Assembly (NCBI RefSeq): GCF_025399835.1
Contig: NZ_JAODVR010000001.1
Location: 744,001 to 808,000 of the forward strand
Source: Haloarchaeobius sp. HME9146
GTDB taxonomy: Archaea; Halobacteriota; Halobacteria; Halobacteriales; Natrialbaceae
DNA length: 64,000 nucleotides
Direction: 5' to 3'
Under the pieces are notes generated by a model. It saw nothing but the letters and a program-made list of their open reading frames with translations, had not been told where the DNA came from and searched no databases. This document shows, piece by piece, positions 35,418 to 44,806 of the stretch. A program made the position numbers and the translations under genes. Each line of letters begins with the position of its first letter. Position 1 is the stretch's first letter.

Positions 35418-36404
35418 TCACTGCGCGGCGAACAGCAGCAGTCGGCCGCTGACGAAGGCGAAGTACGCGACGACCATGTAGAACCCTTCTCTCCTGCCGA
35501 GACTTCCTTTCCCGAGCGTCCACACCCACCCCAGTACGACGACGCCGGCGAGTATCTTCACCGGGAGGTCCCACACCACGACGGCCTCGGGGACCTGGTA
35601 CGTCGAGATGGCCCCGCCGAGCCCGATGGCGAGCAGCGGGTTCACGATGTTGCTCCCGACGAGGGTCCCGACGGCGATGTCCGGTGCGCGCCGGCGCAGC
35701 CCCTCGAACACGGTCGAGAGTTCGGGTAGGGCCGACGCGAGCCCGATGGTGACGAGCCCGACCATCGACCCGCCGAGCCGGAGCCGGGCGACGATGATCT
35801 CGACCGTCTCGAGGACGACGTACGAGCCGACGACGACCCCGACCAGCCCGAGGAGCGCGATGAGCGCGTCGCGTCCCACGCGCTTGCTCTCGGGCTCCGG
35901 CGGCACCCCGCCGCGCTCGCGGTGCGTCACGGCGTAGTAGGTGTGAGCCACGTACGCCGCCAGCAGGACTAGCCCGTCGACCCGTGAGATGGTCCCGTCG
36001 AAGGCGACCGCCAGGACGAGCACGGACGCCAGGACCATCGGGACGAACGTCGAGGTGAGGAAGACCTGGCGAGGGCGATACCGGCCGTACCCCACGAGGA
36101 AGATACCGAACAGCAACAGCTGCTGGGTCACCGACGAGCCCATGTTCCCGCCGAGGACGGTCGCCGACGTGACCGTGTAATCGAGCGCCCCCGAGACGAT
36201 GCCGAGGGAGGCGATGACGTGCGAGCCGATCTCGGGGAGACTCGTCCCGACGGCGACGATGGTCACCCCGACGACCACGTCCGGCACGTCGTAGTGCTTC
36301 GCCAGCCGGATGAGCGCCCCGACCGCCGTCTGGGCACTCTTGACGAGTATCGCCAGGGCGAGTGCGCCCACGAGTAACGGCTGGAGCGTCGAGACGTCGA
36401 CCAT
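35418..36404 (-). CDS. sodium/calcium exchanger family membrane protein
   Basis: A 328-residue CaCA-family transporter with about ten hydrophobic helices in two inverted halves. The alpha-repeat signatures are VGVTIVAVGTSLPEIGSHVI with GGNMGSS in the first half and VTIGLASALPELSTVFEG with VGSNIVNPL in the second. These carry the conserved acidic and Asn residues that bind the cations. It probably exports calcium in exchange for sodium across the cytoplasmic membrane. Confidence 0.9.
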   Translation of the reverse strand: MVDVSTLQPLLVGALALAILVKSAQTAVGALIRLAKHYDVPDVVVGVTIVAVGTSLPEIGSHVIASLGIVSGALDYTVTSATVLGGNMGSSVTQQLLLFGIFLVGYGRYRPRQVFLTSTFVPMVLASVLVLAVAFDGTISRVDGLVLLAAYVAHTYYAVTHRERGGVPPEPESKRVGRDALIALLGLVGVVVGSYVVLETVEIIVARLRLGGSMVGLVTIGLASALPELSTVFEGLRRRAPDIAVGTLVGSNIVNPLLAIGLGGAISTYQVPEAVVVWDLPVKILAGVVVLGWVWTLGKGSLGRREGFYMVVAYFAFVSGRLLLFAAQ

Positions 36405-36470
36405 GGTTGTCCAGTCGGCGGACTGGTACTTGAGGGTTGTTCGAGACCGAAGGCCCCCGACTGGTTCGAC

Positions 36471-37610
36471 CTACCTGACGCTGACATCGCTGAAGACGGT
36501 GTTCGTCTTTCGACGCGCCGCCAGCTCCAGCGAGCCGTCGAACGGCGCAGGAGACACTCCAGTCGGTTTACTCCCGCGGGTGACCCCCAGATGGTGGTTG
36601 TCGGCCCAATCGCTCGATTTGTAGAGGTACGTCTCGACACCGGGTTCGATGGGTTCCTCCAGTGGCCAGTGGCCCCCGTCCTCCTCCCCGAACAGCTGGA
36701 CGTAACTCCCTGGTTCGAGCCGGACACCGGACTCGATGACCATCTTCACGTACCGGTCGTCGTCCGACAGCGTGGCTGCTACCTTCGGGACGCGCTCTCG
36801 CGCGGTCGGGAGCCACGACGGTTCGGTCACCGTGACCTCGCCGAGAGAGTCGAGCGTGAACTGGCTCGCGTATCGAATCTCGTTCCCGTCTCGTTCCTGT
36901 ATCTGGTAGGTCGCTTCGACGGACCGAACGACCGCGTTCTCGTCGATTTCGACCGTCGCTGAGAGTGTCTGAATCGTCCCCTGATGGTACCCGGGAATCG
37001 CCGACTCGTCTTCGACGGTGTCTGTCTCGACTTCCCAGACTGCGGGGTACTCCTCCTCGACCAGCGTCGGTTCGTTCCAGTCCCCAGCACGCAGCAGGGG
37101 TTCGAGCTCTTGTCCCCACGTTATCTCTTCGACGGAGTACCCCTCGCTGTCGTTCCCGTAGGTGTAGTGGTCACCCATGTCCTCGCGCCAGAGGGCGTCG
37201 GTACCCGACCGGAATATCTCGAACGGGGCTCCCCCATCGGTTCGCGTCCACGAGCCGAGCGCGGCTCTATCGTCGACTCGGTGCGATTTCTGCCACTTGA
37301 TGTGCGAGCGTTCGACGTCTATCTTCGACCACTTCGTCTGGAAGCTCGCGCTTGCGAGCGCCTGGGTGTGGAACGAATAGAGAAACCGACCGATACCGTC
37401 GTCTGAGAGGCCACTCGGATACTCCAGTTCGCCAACTCGGCCCGTCGTCGTCTGTGTCTCGGGCGCTGTCGCAGTCGCGGTTGCAGTGTCCGTCTTCGTA
37501 TCGGTCTGCACGGCTTGCGTCCCGGTCGTCGTTTCGTCGCCAGAACTCAACCGCAAACAGCCCGCAGCGGCCACTCCGGAGAGCGCCCCCAGCAACGCTC
37601 GTCGTTTCAT
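36471..37610 (-). CDS. exported lipoprotein of unknown function
   Basis: A 379-residue protein with an N-terminus MKRRALLGALSGVAAAGCLR, a twin-arginine-like start and a lipobox (AAGC), so Tat export and lipid anchoring are likely. A Thr-rich linker (TKTDTATATATA) of about 40 residues follows, then a folded acidic domain that is beta-rich and ends FSDVSVR. I do not recognise the family. The palindrome at 37620-37637 lies just upstream of its start codon. Confidence 0.8.
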   Translation of the reverse strand: MKRRALLGALSGVAAAGCLRLSSGDETTTGTQAVQTDTKTDTATATATAPETQTTTGRVGELEYPSGLSDDGIGRFLYSFHTQALASASFQTKWSKIDVERSHIKWQKSHRVDDRAALGSWTRTDGGAPFEIFRSGTDALWREDMGDHYTYGNDSEGYSVEEITWGQELEPLLRAGDWNEPTLVEEEYPAVWEVETDTVEDESAIPGYHQGTIQTLSATVEIDENAVVRSVEATYQIQERDGNEIRYASQFTLDSLGEVTVTEPSWLPTARERVPKVAATLSDDDRYVKMVIESGVRLEPGSYVQLFGEEDGGHWPLEEPIEPGVETYLYKSSDWADNHHLGVTRGSKPTGVSPAPFDGSLELAARRKTNTVFSDVSVR

Positions 37611-37619
37611 ACGCGAATC

Positions 37620-37637
37620 TATCAGGATATCTTGATA
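37620..37637. promoter_or_regulatory. near-perfect palindrome at a lipoprotein promoter
   Basis: TATCAGGATATCTTGATA is self-complementary at 16 of 18 positions and begins 10 bases upstream of ATG 37610 (minus strand). It is the most AT-rich piece of the intergenic region, so it may combine the promoter element with an operator. Confidence 0.45.
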
Positions 37638-37731
37638 AGCGTGCTGGCTGTCAGGTCCTCCCGGCCCCGCCACCCATCGCACACTCGCCGCCGACGAGCG
37701 GCCTAAGTGCCCTCGCACCCTGTGCCCGAAC

Positions 37732-38007
37732 ATGGCTGACCGACTGCTCAAGGTCAACGCGTACACGACCCTCGACCTCGTCGACGCCGAGGCGCGGGGC
37801 CACGACTTCACAGAGGAGGGCTTCTCGGTGGCGAACGTCACCACCGACGACGACGGCAAGGTCCTCCTGCAACTTGAACTCGACAACATGACGGAACAGA
37901 ACCTGCCGGCACACGTCGACGAACTCTCGCTCGACCCGGACCAGGCGCGGACGCTGGCGGCGGCGCTGGAGAAGAGTGCCGAGAAGACGGCCGGCGGCGG
38001 CGAGTAG
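37732..38007 (+). CDS. small haloarchaeal protein, DUF6360-like
   Basis: A 91-residue acidic protein starting MADRLLKVNAYTTLDLVDAE, with a beta-rich core (FSVANVTTDDDGKVLLQLEL) and a helical end (LAAALEKSAEKTAGGGE). The opening sequence resembles what I recall of the DUF6360 family; I cannot check this. No catalytic residues stand out. It runs convergent to the VOC-family gene, with only 2 bases between stop codons. Confidence 0.75.
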   Translation: MADRLLKVNAYTTLDLVDAEARGHDFTEEGFSVANVTTDDDGKVLLQLELDNMTEQNLPAHVDELSLDPDQARTLAAALEKSAEKTAGGGE

Positions 38008-38009
38008 TC

Positions 38010-38456
38010 TCAGATATCGAGCGTCCTGAACGGCGTCTCCGGCGGTGGGGAGCTCGTGTTGAGTTCCCACTCGACGCCGTTGGTGTCGACGACGAAGGCC
38101 GCCGACTCGCGCTGGTCGACGTCGCAGTCGAGGTCGCGGGCGCGGTCGCAGATGTCGCCGAGTTCTCCCTCGCTCACCGAGAGCGCGATGTGGTCGACGT
38201 GACCGCCGTCGGGAGCCGAGGGGTCGTGCGAGAGCGCCAGTGCGAGCCCGTCGCGGCCGACGAACGTCAGACCGGGCTCGACACCGGCGTCCCTGGCGTC
38301 GGGCCAGTCCACACCCTCTGGCAGGGCACCGAAGTCACCGTCGAGGCTGCCCTCTCTGAACAGCACATCGAGGTCGAACAGCTCACAGTAGTACGATTCC
38401 GCGGCGGCCACGTCGGGGACGGCGAGCGCAACGTGATGCAGGCCACCAATTGTCAT
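38010..38456 (-). CDS. VOC-family protein (glyoxalase/dioxygenase fold)
   Basis: A 148-residue protein with the vicinal-oxygen-chelate pattern. LHHVALAVPDVAAAESYYCE opens the first beta-alpha-beta-beta-beta unit, and GGHVDHIALSVSEGELGDIC opens the second. His and Glu positions at the strand starts could bind a metal. The tail VVDTNGVEWELNT is typical of the fold. The reaction cannot be told. Confidence 0.88.
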   Translation of the reverse strand: MTIGGLHHVALAVPDVAAAESYYCELFDLDVLFREGSLDGDFGALPEGVDWPDARDAGVEPGLTFVGRDGLALALSHDPSAPDGGHVDHIALSVSEGELGDICDRARDLDCDVDQRESAAFVVDTNGVEWELNTSSPPPETPFRTLDI

Positions 38457-38540
38457 ATCTAAGATAACGGACTGGACAGGTAAAAAGACCGTACCGGTGG
38501 TGGGTACGGCCGCGCCAGTTCGTGGGGCTCACCTGCCGTC

Positions 38541-38837
38541 TCAGAGCGACGGGTACCACGAGCTGGCGGCGCGCTGGACCGCCCGGAGGTAGCCGGACCA
38601 GGCGGCCAGTGGGGCGAACGCGAGCCCGGCACGGCCGCTGCGGCCGTCGGACTCGTCGAACGTCGGGCGGACCGTGACGGTCGCCTCGCACGACGGACAG
38701 TCGTACGCGGTGCCCGTGGGGTGGTCCGCGAGGACCCAGTCGCCGTCGATCGGGGACTCGTGGTCGCAGGCCGGGCAGAACAGCGTCGCCTTCGGTCGGC
38801 CGGCGCTGATGCCCGGGGTGGAGGATGTTGTGGGCAT
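38541..38837 (-). CDS. small zinc-ribbon protein of unknown function
   Basis: A 98-residue protein with two CxxC knuckles, FCPACDHESP and YDCPSCEATV, separated by about 28 residues, which fits a zinc ribbon. The C-terminal half (LAFAPLAAWSGYLRAVQRAA) is amphipathic. Function unknown. Confidence 0.72.
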   Translation of the reverse strand: MPTTSSTPGISAGRPKATLFCPACDHESPIDGDWVLADHPTGTAYDCPSCEATVTVRPTFDESDGRSGRAGLAFAPLAAWSGYLRAVQRAASSWYPSL

Positions 38838-38946
38838 ACGCGAGGCTCAGGGCTGGAAGAACAAAAGCACACGCTGAGGATGTCACACGTACGCAACAGG
38901 GCTGTTCACACGACTCTGGCGGGGGTCGCCCGGGCGGGTGACTGGC

Positions 38947-39804
38947 TCACGCGAGCGCCACGTCGAGCGAGAGCATCACCATCACGCCGACCATCGTCCC
39001 GAGGGTCGCGATGCGCTCGTTCCCGCGGGCGTGGGTCTCGGGCATGATCTCGTCGCTGATGACGAACAGCATCCCGCCCGCGGCGAACCCCATCGCGTAG
39101 GGGAGGATCGGCTCTGCCATCGAGACGGCGAGCGCGCCGAACAGCGCGAGCGGAATCTCGACCAGCCCGGCCCGGATACCCGCGAAGGCGGCGTAGAACC
39201 GCTTTCCGAGGCCGGCGTTGATAGCCGCGATGGAGACCGCCAGCCCCTCGGGGATGTTCTGGATACCGATGGCGAGCATGAGCGAGATGGCGTTGCCCAG
39301 CGCGCTCTGGCCGTCGACGGTCGCGCCCGGGTGGATGGCGGCCGAGCCGAAGCCGACCCCGACCGCGAGTCCCTCGGGCATGTTGTGCAGCGTGATGGCC
39401 ACGATGAACAGCAGGACTGAGGCGACCCGGGCGTCATCGCCGCGGCCCTCCATGCGCTTTCGCCCGGTGATGGCGACGTGGACGTGAGGCACCCACTCGT
39501 CGGCCCGGTCGAGCAGCGCGACGCCGGCGAAGAAGCCGACGACGACGGGGAACAGGTTCCCGCCGGCGAGTTCGATACCCGGCAGGATGAGGCTCGTGAA
39601 GCTCGCCGAGAGCATCACGCCGGCGGCGAACCCGAGCGCACCGTCGAGCGAGCGCTGTGACGGGTCTTCCCAGACGAAGACGAGTAACGCGCCGAGCATG
39701 TTCATCCCGGCGATGACGAGGCCGCCGACCAGCCCCCAGAGCAGGGCGCTGTGGCCGAACCACAGGGTGAACTGCTGTTCGACGCTCGCGACGAATCCCG
39801 GCAT
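38947..39804 (-). CDS. ZIP-family metal transporter
   Basis: A 285-residue membrane protein with about eight hydrophobic helices. The signature of helix IV reads TLHNMPEGLAVGVGFG and that of helix V reads IGIQNIPEGLAVSIAAI, giving the His/Glu metal site of ZIP carriers. A His-containing loop (WVPHVHVAITG) lies between helices III and IV. It probably imports zinc or a similar divalent metal. Confidence 0.93.
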   Translation of the reverse strand: MPGFVASVEQQFTLWFGHSALLWGLVGGLVIAGMNMLGALLVFVWEDPSQRSLDGALGFAAGVMLSASFTSLILPGIELAGGNLFPVVVGFFAGVALLDRADEWVPHVHVAITGRKRMEGRGDDARVASVLLFIVAITLHNMPEGLAVGVGFGSAAIHPGATVDGQSALGNAISLMLAIGIQNIPEGLAVSIAAINAGLGKRFYAAFAGIRAGLVEIPLALFGALAVSMAEPILPYAMGFAAGGMLFVISDEIMPETHARGNERIATLGTMVGVMVMLSLDVALA

Positions 39805-39871
39805 TCGTCCGGGGCTACTCGGCCGCCAGAAAAGAACGTTGCTACCCCGTCGTCGTCGTGCAGTCGGGGCC

Positions 39872-40729
39872 CTATTCCCCGGCTTCGGTGAGCCGCGCCA
39901 GCTCGTCGTCGGTCAGGTCGATGGCCGACGCCGCGACGTTCTCCTCCAGGTGCTCGATGCTCGACGTGCCCGGAATCGGCAGGGTCACGTCGGAGTGGTG
40001 GAGCAGCCACGCCAGCGCGATCTGCTGGCGCGAGGCGTCGTGGGCCTGTGCCACGTCGTCGATGGTATCGCCCACCGAGTCGAGGTCGCCCGCACCCAGC
40101 GGGAACCACGGGATGAAGCCGATGCCGTACTCCTCACACGCCTGCAACACGTCCTCGTCGTCGCGGTGACCGACGTTGTACTGGTTCTGGACCGTCGCTA
40201 TCTCGACGATGTCGCGGGCCTGGTCCAGTTGCTCGACCGTGACGTTGCTCACGCCGACGTGGTCGACGACGCCGTCGTCCTTGAGTTCGGCGAGGGCCTG
40301 TATCGAGTCCTCGAAGTCGGTGTCCGGGTCGGGCCGGTGGTACTGGTAGAGGTCGATGCTCTCGACGCCGAGGCGGTCCAGACTGCAGAGGTGCGCATTT
40401 CTCAGATAGTCCGGGTCGCCCATCGGCAGCCAGTCGCCATCGCGGTTCCGCAAGAGGCCGCCCTTCGTCGCCACGACCAGGTCGTCCCGTGTCGTGTCCA
40501 GCGCCTCGGCGATGAGGCGCTCGGAGACCCCCGGGCCGTAGGAGTCCGCGGTATCGATGAGGTCCACACCGAGGTCGACCGCGTGCTGGAGCACCTCGTG
40601 GGCGTACTCCTCGTCCTCGGGTCGGCCGATGATGTCCTCGCCCGTGAGGCGCATCGCGCCGAAGCCGAGTCGCTTGACCGTGTATTCGCCGCCGATGTCG
40701 AAGGTGTCCGCCTGATTCTGGACTGGCAT
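39872..40729 (-). CDS. aldo/keto reductase
   Basis: A 285-residue NADPH-dependent reductase. The barrel's catalytic Asp and Tyr lie in GVDLIDTADSYGPGVSE, the Lys in LVVATKGGL and the His in IDLYQYHRPDPD. The cofactor-binding end is seen in LPIPGTSSIEHLEENVAA. I start at ATG 40729 (MPVQNQADTFDIGGEY), as upstream open frame is unlike protein. It is closest to bacterial oxidoreductases of the YdhF/PLR kind; the substrate is unknown. Confidence 0.92.
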   Translation of the reverse strand: MPVQNQADTFDIGGEYTVKRLGFGAMRLTGEDIIGRPEDEEYAHEVLQHAVDLGVDLIDTADSYGPGVSERLIAEALDTTRDDLVVATKGGLLRNRDGDWLPMGDPDYLRNAHLCSLDRLGVESIDLYQYHRPDPDTDFEDSIQALAELKDDGVVDHVGVSNVTVEQLDQARDIVEIATVQNQYNVGHRDDEDVLQACEEYGIGFIPWFPLGAGDLDSVGDTIDDVAQAHDASRQQIALAWLLHHSDVTLPIPGTSSIEHLEENVAASAIDLTDDELARLTEAGE

Positions 40730-41210
40730 AGGTGTGGGTAAGAAATCGGGTTCTGGACTGAAAGGTATCCGTGTCGCGGTGGATTGGGAGGGGGAATGAG
40801 GCGGTGGGTGCTGGACTGGGAATCTGGCGTGCGCGGCCGAGCGTGGTGAGCGCGAGGCGACGGCGTCGCCTCGACGCGAACGGGGAGGAACGACCCGTGA
40901 GCTAGTGAACCCGCGAGGCGGAAACGCGCGAGGGATGAGGACCACAGTGGAGCGAAACGGAGTGGAGCAGAACGAGGACCGCAATCGGCTGGGGAGGGTG
41001 TGGTGCGGTTGCGGTGTGGCGGTGCTGTGCGGTGGCGGTTTCCAGTGCCACCAGCGCGAGTGAACTGCTAGTCGAAACAACCAGTTCTTCGAGTCGTGGA
41101 GACGGATTCGTCCAATCTCGCGCCAATCGCGACGCCATGCGATTTCCACCCTGGCAGCACTTCCTCCAGCAGTACGACCTTCAACCCTCGCCACCTACAC
41201 AACACCCAAC
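40730..41210. other. 480-bp gene-free intergenic region
   Basis: No protein or RNA gene can be supported between the divergent reductase genes. It contains GC-rich low-complexity DNA with G-rich runs, a perfect 21-base palindrome at 40853-40873, and the promoters of both neighbours near its ends. Confidence 0.7.
40853..40873. repeat. perfect 21-base palindrome
   Basis: CGAGGCGACG-G-CGTCGCCTCG has 10-bp perfect arms around a single base. It stands about 125 bases upstream of the aldo/keto reductase start and 340 bases before the dehydrogenase start. It could be a protein-binding site or a hairpin. Confidence 0.6.
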
Positions 41211-42179
41211 ATGAGCAAGTGGACCCTGGCCGACATGCCCGACCAGTGGGGGAAGACCGTCATCGTCACCGGCGCAAACAGCGGCCTCGGCTTCGAGGTC
41301 ACGAAGGCGTTCGCGGAGAAGGGCGCGACGGTCGTCATGGCCTGCCGGAGCGTCGAGAAGGGCGAGCAGGCCGTCACGAAGATCCAGCAATCGGTCCCGA
41401 ACGCGGACCTCGACGTGCGCGAGTGCGACCTCGCCTCCCTCGAATCGGTCCGGGTCTTCGCCGAGGCGTTCAAGGAGGACTACGACGAACTCCACGTCCT
41501 CTGCAACAACGCGGGCGTCATGGCCATCCCCCGGCAGGAAACGCAGGACGGCTTCGAGATGCAGTTCGGCGTGAACCACCTCGGACACTTCGCGCTGACG
41601 GGGCACCTGCTCGACACGCTCCACGAGACCGAGGGCGAGACCCGGGTCGTCACGCAGTCCAGCGGCCTGCACGAGCGCGGCGAGATGGACTTCGAGGACC
41701 TCCACGGCGAGCAGTCCTACGACGAGTGGGACGCCTACGCCCAGAGCAAGCTGGCGAACGTCCTCTTCGCCTACGAGTTCGACCGGTTGCTCGACGAGGC
41801 CGAGATAGAGAACGTCCTCAGCGTGGTCTGCCACCCGGGCTACGCGGCGACGAACCTCCAGCGCCGCGGCCCCGAGCAGTCCGGGTCGACCCTGCGACTC
41901 TGGATGATGAAAGCCGCGAACGCGGTGCTGGCGCAGTCCGCGGCGAAGGGGGCGCTGCCGATGCTGTACGCCGCGACCGCTTACGACGTTGCCGGCGGCG
42001 AGTACGTCGGGCCGGGCGGGCTCATGGACATGCGGGGCTACCCCGAGAAGCAGCGTTCCAGCGACCGGTCGTACGACGTGGGAACTGCAGAACGGCTCTG
42101 GGAGGTCTCGGAGGAGCTGACGGGCGTCGAGTACGACTTCGGCGTCCGGGCGACGCTGGACGGTCGAGAGGGGCGGTGA
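41211..42179 (+). CDS. short-chain dehydrogenase/reductase
   Basis: A 322-residue SDR enzyme. The nucleotide-binding motif is VIVTGANSGLGFEV, and the NNAG motif is LCNNAGVMAIP. The catalytic Ser lies in VTQSSGLHE and the Tyr/Lys pair in YAQSKLANV. Length and the pattern after the Tyr (SVVCHPGYAATNL) fit the retinol-dehydrogenase/protochlorophyllide-reductase-like group. The substrate is unknown. Confidence 0.92.
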   Translation: MSKWTLADMPDQWGKTVIVTGANSGLGFEVTKAFAEKGATVVMACRSVEKGEQAVTKIQQSVPNADLDVRECDLASLESVRVFAEAFKEDYDELHVLCNNAGVMAIPRQETQDGFEMQFGVNHLGHFALTGHLLDTLHETEGETRVVTQSSGLHERGEMDFEDLHGEQSYDEWDAYAQSKLANVLFAYEFDRLLDEAEIENVLSVVCHPGYAATNLQRRGPEQSGSTLRLWMMKAANAVLAQSAAKGALPMLYAATAYDVAGGEYVGPGGLMDMRGYPEKQRSSDRSYDVGTAERLWEVSEELTGVEYDFGVRATLDGREGR

Positions 42180-42180
42180 C

Positions 42181-43623
42181 TCACGCCATCGCGCCGCGGA
42201 GCACCTTCGCCGCGGTCAGGATGGGGTCCCACACGGGCGCGAACGGCGGGGCGTACGCGAGGTCCGTCCGTTCGAGTTCGGGGACCGTCGCGTCCTGTTC
42301 CAGCGCCATCGCGAGCACGTCGATGCGGATGGCGGCCCGGTCCGCGCCGACGATGGTCCCGCCCAGCAGGCGTTTCGAGTCGCGGTCGGCGACCAGGGTG
42401 ACGGTCGTCTCGGCCCCGCCGGGGTAGTACCCCGACCGCGAGCGCGAGGTGATGGTCTCCGAGACCGGGTCGAACCCGTGCTCGCGGGCCGTCTCTACGT
42501 CCGTGATACCGGTCCGGCCGCACTCCAGGTCGAACGCCTTCACAACGGCGGTGCCGGCGATGTCGCCGACGGGTTCGGGGTCGTCGTCGGTACCTGCGAC
42601 GGTCTGGCCGATGGCGCGCCCGGCCCGGTTCGCGGTGAGGCCGAGGGGCACCCAGTCGGGGTCGCCCGTGACGGCGTGGCGCATCTCGGCCACGTCGCCG
42701 GCGGCGTAGACGCCCTCGACGTTCGTCCGGCCGTAGTCGTCGACCGCGATGGCACCCGAGTCCCCGATGGCGACAGGCGTGTCCTCGATGATGGCCATGT
42801 TCGGCCGGATGCCGATGCCGACCAGCGCCATCTCCACGGCGATGGCCTTCCCGTCGAAAGCGATGGCCTCGACGGTCCCCTCGCTGTCACTCCGGATGCC
42901 CTCGACCTCGCTGTTCATGTGGAGGGTGACCCCCTGCTCGCGGAGGTGGTCCTCGACGCGTTCGGCCACGGGCTCACCGAACGGTTTCAGGACGTGCTCG
43001 CTGCGCTGGAACAGGTGCACGTCGAGGTCGTGCGCCGAGAACGCCTCCGCCATCTCGATGCCGACGTAGCCGCCGCCGACGATGGCGACCGACTCCGGCG
43101 GTTCCATGTTGCCGTAGTGGGTCACCTCGGCCTCGTCGACGTAGGGTTCGCCACCGATGTCGGCGACGGCGTCGGTTTCGGGGCCGAGCAGGAACGCCCG
43201 TGTCCGGGCCGCCGAATCCAGCCCGTGCATGGTGAACGCGCCCTCGCAGCCCGCGCCGTCGATGGGGCTCGTGACGGCGTGTGCCCCGGTCGCGACGAGC
43301 AGGTCGCCGTACGGTTGCTCGAACGTCTCGTCGTGGCTCCCGCGAACCGTCACGGTCTGTGCGTCGGTGTCGACCGACAGCACCTCGTGGTGGCGTTTCA
43401 GGTCGATGCCACGGTCGGCGACGTCCTCCGGGGAGAGCGACAGCAGCCGGTCGAGCGATTCGACCTCGCCCTTGACGAAGTACGGCGTCCCGCAGTGGGC
43501 GTAGGACACCCACGACCCCTTCTCGAAGACGACGACCTCGCGGTCGGGGTCCTCGCGTTTGCACTTGCTCGCGGCGCTGAGGCCAGCCGCGTCACCGCCC
43601 ACGACGACGAACGGGTCTGTCAT
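42181..43623 (-). CDS. FAD-dependent NAD(P)H oxidoreductase, CoA-disulfide reductase / NADH oxidase type
   Basis: A 480-residue flavoprotein. The FAD-binding start is VVVGGDAAGLSAASK and the active-site Cys lies in SYAHCGTPYF. The NAD site is VAIVGGGYVGIEMAEAF and the second FAD site is VYAAGDVAEMRH. The single Cys near residue 44 is the mark of CoA-disulfide reductases and NADH oxidases. It probably keeps low-molecular thiols reduced or disposes of oxygen. It converges with the dehydrogenase gene, with stop codons next to each other. Confidence 0.9.
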   Translation of the reverse strand: MTDPFVVVGGDAAGLSAASKCKREDPDREVVVFEKGSWVSYAHCGTPYFVKGEVESLDRLLSLSPEDVADRGIDLKRHHEVLSVDTDAQTVTVRGSHDETFEQPYGDLLVATGAHAVTSPIDGAGCEGAFTMHGLDSAARTRAFLLGPETDAVADIGGEPYVDEAEVTHYGNMEPPESVAIVGGGYVGIEMAEAFSAHDLDVHLFQRSEHVLKPFGEPVAERVEDHLREQGVTLHMNSEVEGIRSDSEGTVEAIAFDGKAIAVEMALVGIGIRPNMAIIEDTPVAIGDSGAIAVDDYGRTNVEGVYAAGDVAEMRHAVTGDPDWVPLGLTANRAGRAIGQTVAGTDDDPEPVGDIAGTAVVKAFDLECGRTGITDVETAREHGFDPVSETITSRSRSGYYPGGAETTVTLVADRDSKRLLGGTIVGADRAAIRIDVLAMALEQDATVPELERTDLAYAPPFAPVWDPILTAAKVLRGAMA

Positions 43624-43661
43624 ATCTAGTTCCTCTCACGAGGAGGCAAAGACAGTTCCCC

Positions 43662-44624
43662 CTACTGATACGGGCTGTGTCCACATGCCCCGCCGACCGA
43701 CAGCACCCACTCGCCACCGATCGTCGCCTCCCCGGCCGCCGGGTCTGCGAAGGTCGCCCACTGGCCGACGTCGACGATGTCCTGGGCACATGCTGGCCGG
43801 TCGTGGGTCGCCGAGGACCCGACCTCGTAGGCCACGGTGTGGCCGCGCACATCTCTCGGTAGTGTCGGGGTCGTCCACCGGTACACCGCCGGATCGGTGT
43901 CACCGTCGAGCCGGAGGGAATCGGCCGACCGGGGTTCGTAATCCTGGACCGCCACGAGTGGGTCGGCTCGCTCGTGTCGGTCGTACTCCCCGTAGTCGTG
44001 TGTGACGGTGAGCGAGACGGCTTCCGCGTCGCTGTCCCACCCGTGGGCGTTGACGCCTGGAATGAGCGTCTGTGACTGTTTGAGGCCGAACCAGCCGTTC
44101 TCCTGGGCAGCCCTGTACTGGACGTGCAGCTTCCCGAAGGGTTCCCGCAGGTAGGTGACTTCCGTGTCGAGCCGTGCCCAGTCGTCCGGGGACCTGTCGG
44201 TTCTCGTGCGCTGTCGGTTCCAGAACTGCGTCGCCTGGTCGTGTGTCCGTGGGGCGTCGCCGGGGCTTCCTGCGATTCCGACGAACTCGCGCAGGTGGCC
44301 GGCCGCGACCGTGTCGATGACGTGGGCAGTGATGCGGTGGGTTCCGTCGAGCGACGGCCGGGCCTGGAGGGTCATCCGCCCGTCGTCTGCCCCGACGGCT
44401 TCGAGGGCGTCACGACGCCGTTCGTCGAGTTCGGTCGGGCTAATGTGCTGGTCGTACGACCGGACGGCTCGCGTCGCTCCCGTCCCACTGTCGTGTCTGG
44501 AGAAGACGTCCGCAGTGCTTGAAGCACCGGTACTCGGGAGTCCCGAGGTGGTGGGAACGAGGCTGGTCGCCGCGAGCCGGCTCAGAACGCTACGTCGAGT
44601 CGTGGAGGGACCGTTGTCGTGCAT
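43662..44624 (-). CDS. exported protein of unknown function
   Basis: A 320-residue protein with a twin-arginine-type start (TTRRSVLSRLAATSLVPTTS). The mature part is acidic with no clear lipobox. A Trp/Tyr-rich middle (FGKLHVQYRAAQENGWFGLK) and a C-terminal section with two cysteines (DRPACAQDIVDV; VGGACGHSPYQ) that may form a disulfide are visible. No family recognised. Confidence 0.7.
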   Translation of the reverse strand: MHDNGPSTTRRSVLSRLAATSLVPTTSGLPSTGASSTADVFSRHDSGTGATRAVRSYDQHISPTELDERRRDALEAVGADDGRMTLQARPSLDGTHRITAHVIDTVAAGHLREFVGIAGSPGDAPRTHDQATQFWNRQRTRTDRSPDDWARLDTEVTYLREPFGKLHVQYRAAQENGWFGLKQSQTLIPGVNAHGWDSDAEAVSLTVTHDYGEYDRHERADPLVAVQDYEPRSADSLRLDGDTDPAVYRWTTPTLPRDVRGHTVAYEVGSSATHDRPACAQDIVDVGQWATFADPAAGEATIGGEWVLSVGGACGHSPYQ

Positions 44625-44806
44625 CGTACTCGAAGGACCTGTGTCCAGTTCGTCTCGACGTTCGGAACCACTGCTGAAAAACCTGTCTGGAAAAATATGT
44701 TCCTCTGACGGTCGCTCGGTACCTCCCGCTCACGTCGGATGATACCCGACCGAGGGGGGCAACTTCACCGGTCGAGTTATTTCATCCCGTCTCATTGTCG
44801 GACCAG

